Positions 19,642 to 23,195 of a stretch of 23,195 bases of DNA are shown here, piece by piece. The stretch's first letter is position 1, and each line of letters starts with the position of its first letter. The notes under the pieces are model-generated. The model made no database searches. It had not been told where the DNA came from and worked only from the letters and a program-made list of their open reading frames with translations. This DNA is from Fennellomyces sp. T-0311 (taxonomy: Eukaryota; Mucoromycota; Mucoromycetes; Mucorales; Lichtheimiaceae): contig JALLLT010000123.1 in the NCBI GenBank assembly GCA_025266875.1, positions 1-23,195 of the forward strand. Reading direction: 5' to 3'. The position numbers and the translations under genes were made by a program.

Positions 19642-19668
19642 GTATGATCCATCCGATTGGTGTACCTG

Positions 19669-20721
19669 CACTGGGAAGGGCTAAAAGAATACAGGGGTAA
19701 AAAAGTTGCGTATTCTACCTGAGTATCCTTAAGAATACTCATGAAGATACAGTATTCTTGAAAATACTGCATTCTTTTAAGGAGAACTCCACATTCTTAA
19801 GAATACAGCACTTTAAAAGCAATGTATTCTTTTAGTGAATGGCCAATCGGAGGTTGTGTAGTTCTACTAAAGACGGCATAAATATGACGTTTTGAACCTT
19901 AATTTTCGTGTAATGAAACGTTTCATGTCAGAATGGAAGCTTTCTCAGAAACAAAAATAGATGAAACACTGATTATCGATATCGGAAGGAGTACCCGAAG
20001 CAGATGGAACAGTATCGTTTTATAGACTTTCGTTTCAGCGACATAATTGGCAGAATAGATGGTGCGATTGTATGCATTTAAAATTTGTGGCATTTTTATT
20101 ATCAAAAGAAAAGATAACAGGTTCAATTTCTATATAGCGATAAGATGTAGCAAGTAGTCCGGGAGCATGGCAGCGAGATCGTGCAATGGAACGGGACAGC
20201 AAGAGCAGTAATAATGACCAGCCTCGATGAACAGTATAGGTGCACCGGTTAGAAAATAATAACTGGTGGTAACTAGAGTGAGAGACGTTAGACGAAAACG
20301 TGCACAGTAATATTAAAGTAAAGGTTACCTTACGCTGATGGGCACACTCCAATTGCAGGATCTCTGTTGTCAAATTTCGTGAGCTTCATTGTAATGGAGT
20401 TCAGCAATTATGTACCTTTGTAGATTGAGTCTATGAGTGGAGCACCGGCAATGGTAAACAAGTGGCTCTGGTAAATTAAAAGCTTAAGAATTTATGCGGT
20501 GGCAAGCAGACTTACCGATTAGCCAGTCTTGTTGTTAGTTTCCAATAAGGCAGCATAGAGAAAAATGGATAGTCTTCAATCAATACCGGTAGGGTTGTAG
20601 CAATGAGAGAGTGAGAAGTTGTACAAGGTAGCGATGGTAAAGGAAAGTGAAAGAGATGAAAAGAGAGATTTTCTGCTGCATACTGCTTTTTATAGAAGTG
20701 AAGGCAGCGGCTACTTGTAAG
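19669..20721. mobile_element. CACTG-ended element 1, left end plus minigene; interrupted at 20722
   Basis: It begins CACTGGGAAGGGC. From 19684 to 19832 it carries about eight copies of AAGAATAC/GTATTCTT in both orientations. A module shared with elements 2 and 3 follows (GCCAATCGG, then AACCTTAAT...GTGTAATG) and then the minus-strand minigene. It is broken by the terminus at 20722. No right end is visible. Confidence 0.7.
20130..20696 (-). other. Intron-rich minigene of element 1
   Basis: A minus-strand TATAAAAAG (about 20689-20696) is followed by an ATG near 20556. The introns are 20515-20468, 20415-20364 and 20333-20273, leaving exons of 52 nt (20467-20416) and 30 nt (20363-20334). With a small acceptor shift the frame can be read to TAG 20132-20130 (ending PDYLLHLIAI). 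A poly(A)-type signal on the minus strand follows at 20100-20095. The exon order and splice sites match elements 2 and 3, but the coding frame is not consistently conserved, so a decayed gene or a spliced non-coding RNA are both possible. Confidence 0.5.
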
Positions 20722-20924
20722 TACTGCGCAGTGGGTGAGGAATCCCCTATCTGAAAAGTGGGGGATTCTCTAAGGTATTCTCAAGAATCCCCTAGCGAAT
20801 CACCTAGTAGGGGATTCCTCAGTTGAAAAAAGGTTCCGTAAGAATCCACTAGGGGATTCCTCAACACTAACCAAAAGCAGAATGCATGCAAAGATACAAA
20901 AAGAGACGCAGACTGCATAACGCT
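20722..20924. mobile_element. Terminus of a second CACTGCGCA-family element, interrupted at 20925
   Basis: 20723-20921 matches the reverse complement of 6972-7170 at every position I compared, and the match extends to 20924 with one difference (GCT against ACT). The first base is T instead of C (TACTGCGCAG). It therefore represents the same CACTA family as 1226-7171, cut at 20925 by the next CACTGGG terminus. It lies 26 bp upstream of the element 1 minigene TATA. Confidence 0.85.
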
Positions 20925-21420
20925 CACTGGGCATTTTTAGAAGAATATGTAAGTAAAAAAGTTACAGGGAAACAAACAGATAGCCGGGTATATGTTTGTC
21001 TTTCTGTAACTTTCAAAAGTTACATATACTTGTAACGAAACTGACTATTATCGAGTATCTGTAAGTTTAAAAGTTACAGATACTTGTAAGCACCAGCCAA
21101 TCGGACGTGCCGTCTTTTTTGCTGTAAAAGGCATTAGCAACCATGCGGTAAACCTTAATCGTTGTGTAATGCACCGGCCGGTTAGAAGATTTTTTGTAGT
21201 AGGGTACACAGATGGGGGTACTGGGACGTTGCTTATTGATTTCGGAAGAAGCATCCGATGTTGAATAGCATATTTTTTCAGCAATAGTATCGCTAATTTT
21301 AGTTGCGCAACTGGCAAAATTGGTGGTGGTAATTATGATTATAGCAGCAAAGCATTTTTATTTTCAGAAAGGAGTATACAATGGGTGAAATTTCTATGTG
21401 TCTACATAAATCACTAGCGA

Positions 21421-21911
21421 CTAGTCAACCAGGAAAATAACGATGGACGGCGTAAGGAACACCAGAAGGAGTAAAGAACTCCGGAGAAAAGGGTGGCATG
21501 ACGGAAACTAGAATGGAGGAAGTTAGAAAACATGTACAGTGGAGAAAAAGTAAGCAGATTACCTTACAGTTTTGAAATAATACGAGTGCGGGCAAGCCTA
21601 TTCTTAAGATTTTATTAGTTCACTTGCAATGTAGTTCACGAATTATACGCACCTTGATTGATTTAGTTTGCGAAATGGAGTGATGGCTGCAAAGGAAGAG
21701 ATGCTGTTAAGAAAAGTACAACAGACCAAGCTTTGAGAGGGTGCTTACCATGTTGTGATATGCTCGGTGTTCTGGCCAGAAAAGCTCCGGTGTCAACGAA
21801 AAGAGAGGATAATGCCTTGAATACAATCGGTAGTGCTGTGCTTTGGAAAAAGTCAATGATTATATGGAGGCAGCGCGAAGGAAACAGCACTGTTATTACC
21901 TTGGCACTCAT
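21421..21911 (-). CDS. Spliced small ORF (88 residues, four phase-0 introns) of the element 2 minigene
   Basis: The ATG is at 21911-21909. The introns are 21899-21836, 21748-21704, 21652-21598 and 21567-21508. All are GT-AG, all 45-64 bp and all phase 0, leaving exons of 12, 87, 51, 30 and 87 nt and ending at TAG 21423-21421. A TATAAAAG box is 70 bp upstream, and AATAAA follows about 60 bp downstream. The peptide is aromatic and His-rich in the middle (YRLYSRHYPLF, WPEHRAYH). It ends in a strongly hydrophobic, possibly membrane-spanning tail (SSLLLLVFLTPSIVIFLVD). Intron 1 also has an alternative acceptor five bases earlier. I recognise no family. The consistent phase argues for coding, but the exons are tiny. 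Confidence 0.45.
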
Positions 21912-21980
21912 GGACTACATTGATAAAACTGAAGAGAAAAAGTTAAAGGAAGAGAAAAGAACCCGAGCTCCGTAGTCGAC

Positions 21981-22036
21981 TTTTATAGCCGTTGCGACGC
22001 TTGCCACCTAACGTGGCGGCAGTACCAAATATATAA
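21981..22036. promoter_or_regulatory. Divergent promoter of element 2
   Basis: TATAAAAG (minus, 21981-21988) drives the minigene, and TATATAAA (about 22029-22036, plus) drives the coiled-coil ORF. Only about 40 bp separate them, containing the inverted pair GCCAC-ctaac-GTGGC. The arrangement equals 6187-6337. Confidence 0.65.
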
Positions 22037-22158
22037 AGTGTAAACACCATGTTGGAAAGTATCCATTTCATACCGCTTTATCTTACCTCAGCTCGCTCCA
22101 ATTACCGTAATGTTCGCTGTTTAATTTACGTAAATGCTTATACTTACGCATAGTCTAG

Positions 22159-22401
22159 ATGTCCAACTTTAACTTCACTCTTGGCAACAGTAACAGTGGC
22201 GATAGCAGTGATGAGGAGCTGTCATTCAACGATCGCCGGACCCTGCACCAAGCAACTGGTGTGCCTGATGATATTCAGGCCCAGTTGCGATATCTCTTGG
22301 GCGAGTACCGTCGTGTGCAAGCCAGGCAGGAGGAATATGAAGGTCGCTTGCGGGACTTAAGCGCCCTGTATGCTGCGCAGCAGAGCGTGCACTGGGAGTA
22401 G
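22159..22401 (+). pseudogene. Coiled-coil protein gene of element 2, truncated by element 3
   Basis: 80 codons. Asn/Ser-rich start (MSNFNFTLGNSNSGDSSDEE), then a charged heptad-like helix (LRYLLGEYRRVQARQEEYEGRLRDL). This resembles the layout of the coiled-coil gene at 5085-6139, and it is likewise divergent from a minigene. The last codons VHWE and the stop are formed by the terminus CACTGGGAGTAG of element 3. The natural gene was therefore longer, and this end is an insertion artefact. Confidence 0.6.
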
Positions 22402-23195
22402 CAAAGATAATGCTAAAGAAAGAAAGTAATGCATTATCACGAGCGTTATTGATAATGCTCGTGATAATGCGTTATTTTTAAAAGTACAGCATTGTTTTAA
22501 GGAAAACTCAAACGTATCAATAATGCAGTACTTTCAAATAATGCGTTACTTTAGTGGGTCGCCAATCAGAGGATGTTTATTTTTACTGAAATCGGCATGT
22601 ACAGAACCTTAATCGCTGTGTAATGAACCATTTCGTGAAGGTCAGAACAAAAGGTCCCTTGAAAACCTAAAAAGATGAAGATCGTGATACACTGATTATC
22701 AATATCGGAAAGAGCATCCCGAAGCAGATGGATTGGTATAGGATAGATTATCATTTTGTCAACGTAACAGCAAGGATAGATGGTAGCGATTGTAGGTTAA
22801 AATTGAATAGTATTTTATTATCAGAATCGAATTTAGTATAGTATAGTTTCTATATATCAATAAATATGGGCACTGCCAGTAATGCAAAGCAACCGGCGCA
22901 GGAAGTATAGATCCTTCCAAAGAAATGGTAAAAGAGGTTGACTAGAACCGAAGAAGTTAGAAGAAAACGCATATAGCAGTATTAAAGTAAAAAGCTACCT
23001 TACGATTCTGAGAGTACTACGAGTGTAGCATCCATGTAGTCAAGACCCATGAGCTTCGTGGCAATTGGATTTCACGAATTACGTACCTCTATAGCTTGAG
23101 CCTATGAAAAGAAGTGCCGGTCGTAGTAAAGTAAATGCTATTATGAAGTAAAAGCGTGAGAAGCAATGGGGCAGAATGTAAGCTTACTAAACGGA
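22390..23195. mobile_element. CACTG-ended element 3, left end and minigene, runs off the window
   Basis: It begins CACTGGGAGTAGC. Its subterminal word is GATAATGC/GCATTATC (about seven copies, 22405-22545), followed by the shared module from GCCAATCAGAGG. Minus-strand minigene features are in the same order as in elements 1 and 2: 51-nt exon 23137-23087 with donor gtacgt, and the next exon ending at 23004 with donor gtaagg. A conserved ATATAG-AAA with AATAAAA follows near 22810-22860. The transcription start lies beyond the window. Confidence 0.7.

Larger units (their letters stand above)
20925..22389. mobile_element. CACTG-ended element 2, left end, minigene and start of coiled-coil gene; interrupted at 22390
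   Basis: It begins CACTGGGCATT. Its subterminal word is AAAGTTAC/GTAACTTT (about seven copies or variants, 20959-21090), followed by the shared GCCAATCGG module. The minus-strand minigene (21421-21911) and a divergent plus-strand coiled-coil ORF (22159 onward) reproduce the right half of the CACTA element at 1226-7171. The remaining part, presumably with a transposase gene, would lie beyond the nested insertion and outside the window. Confidence 0.75.

Noticed and set aside
20723..20921. Independent short MITE of about 199 bp
   Set aside because: It equals the right end of the intact CACTA element and is cut precisely by another CACTGGG end, so it is an interrupted terminus rather than a separate MITE.
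1..23195. CRISPR array, tRNA, rRNA, bacterial operon or phage signals
   Set aside because: No regularly spaced direct repeats, cloverleaf or rRNA-like sequence recognised; introns and TATA boxes indicate a eukaryotic nuclear sequence.

Overview
The window looks like transposon-packed intergenic DNA from a filamentous fungus, probably an early-diverging lineage such as Mucoromycota. This is inferred from short GT-AG introns (about 35-66 bp) with CTAAC-like branch points, TATA boxes close to start codons, and the element mix: Tnp2-type CACTA, MULE, and Cryptons carrying a GCR1_C-like domain. I see no rRNA, tRNA, CRISPR array or clear host housekeeping gene. Almost everything recognisable is a mobile element or a piece of one. 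All gene models come from reading the sequence by eye and splicing by hand.

Positions 1-9321: a MULE (Mutator-like) element appears to be bounded by 201-bp inverted repeats (1-201 and 9121-9321). Its transposase gene on the minus strand starts at 8887. It is split at 7172/1225 by a complete 5,946-bp CACTA-like element (1226-7171) flanked by a 3-bp target duplication, GAA. Across the insertion the MULE frame resumes and ends in a SWIM zinc finger at 984. The nested CACTA element carries three units: a four-exon Tnp2 transposase (+), a convergent four-exon coiled-coil/poly-Gln gene (-), and a tiny intron-rich minigene (+) divergent from the coiled-coil gene.

Positions 9400-17600: an N-terminal MULE/FAR1-like fragment (9943-10719, -) is followed by two related Crypton tyrosine recombinase genes on the minus strand. 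The first (11382-13842) is nearly intact but has one nonsense codon before the end of its GCR1_C-like domain. The second (15463-17571) has several stops. A 400-bp inverted-word element lies between them (14685-15086).

Positions 17600-19650: non-coding DNA with a CCCG-type inverted repeat, two related 75-bp hairpin elements and a possible solo LTR (19140-19641).

Positions 19669-23195: a serial nest of CACTG-ended elements, with new termini at 19669, 20722, 20925 and 22390. All are in the same orientation, and each interrupts the previous one. Every terminus is followed by a cluster of short inverted and direct words that differs from family to family. Behind it lies the same intron-rich minigene, divergent from a small coiled-coil gene where that part is preserved. 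The most interesting candidate for something undescribed is this lineage: Tnp2 transposase, coiled-coil partner, multi-intron minigene and family-specific subterminal word arrays.
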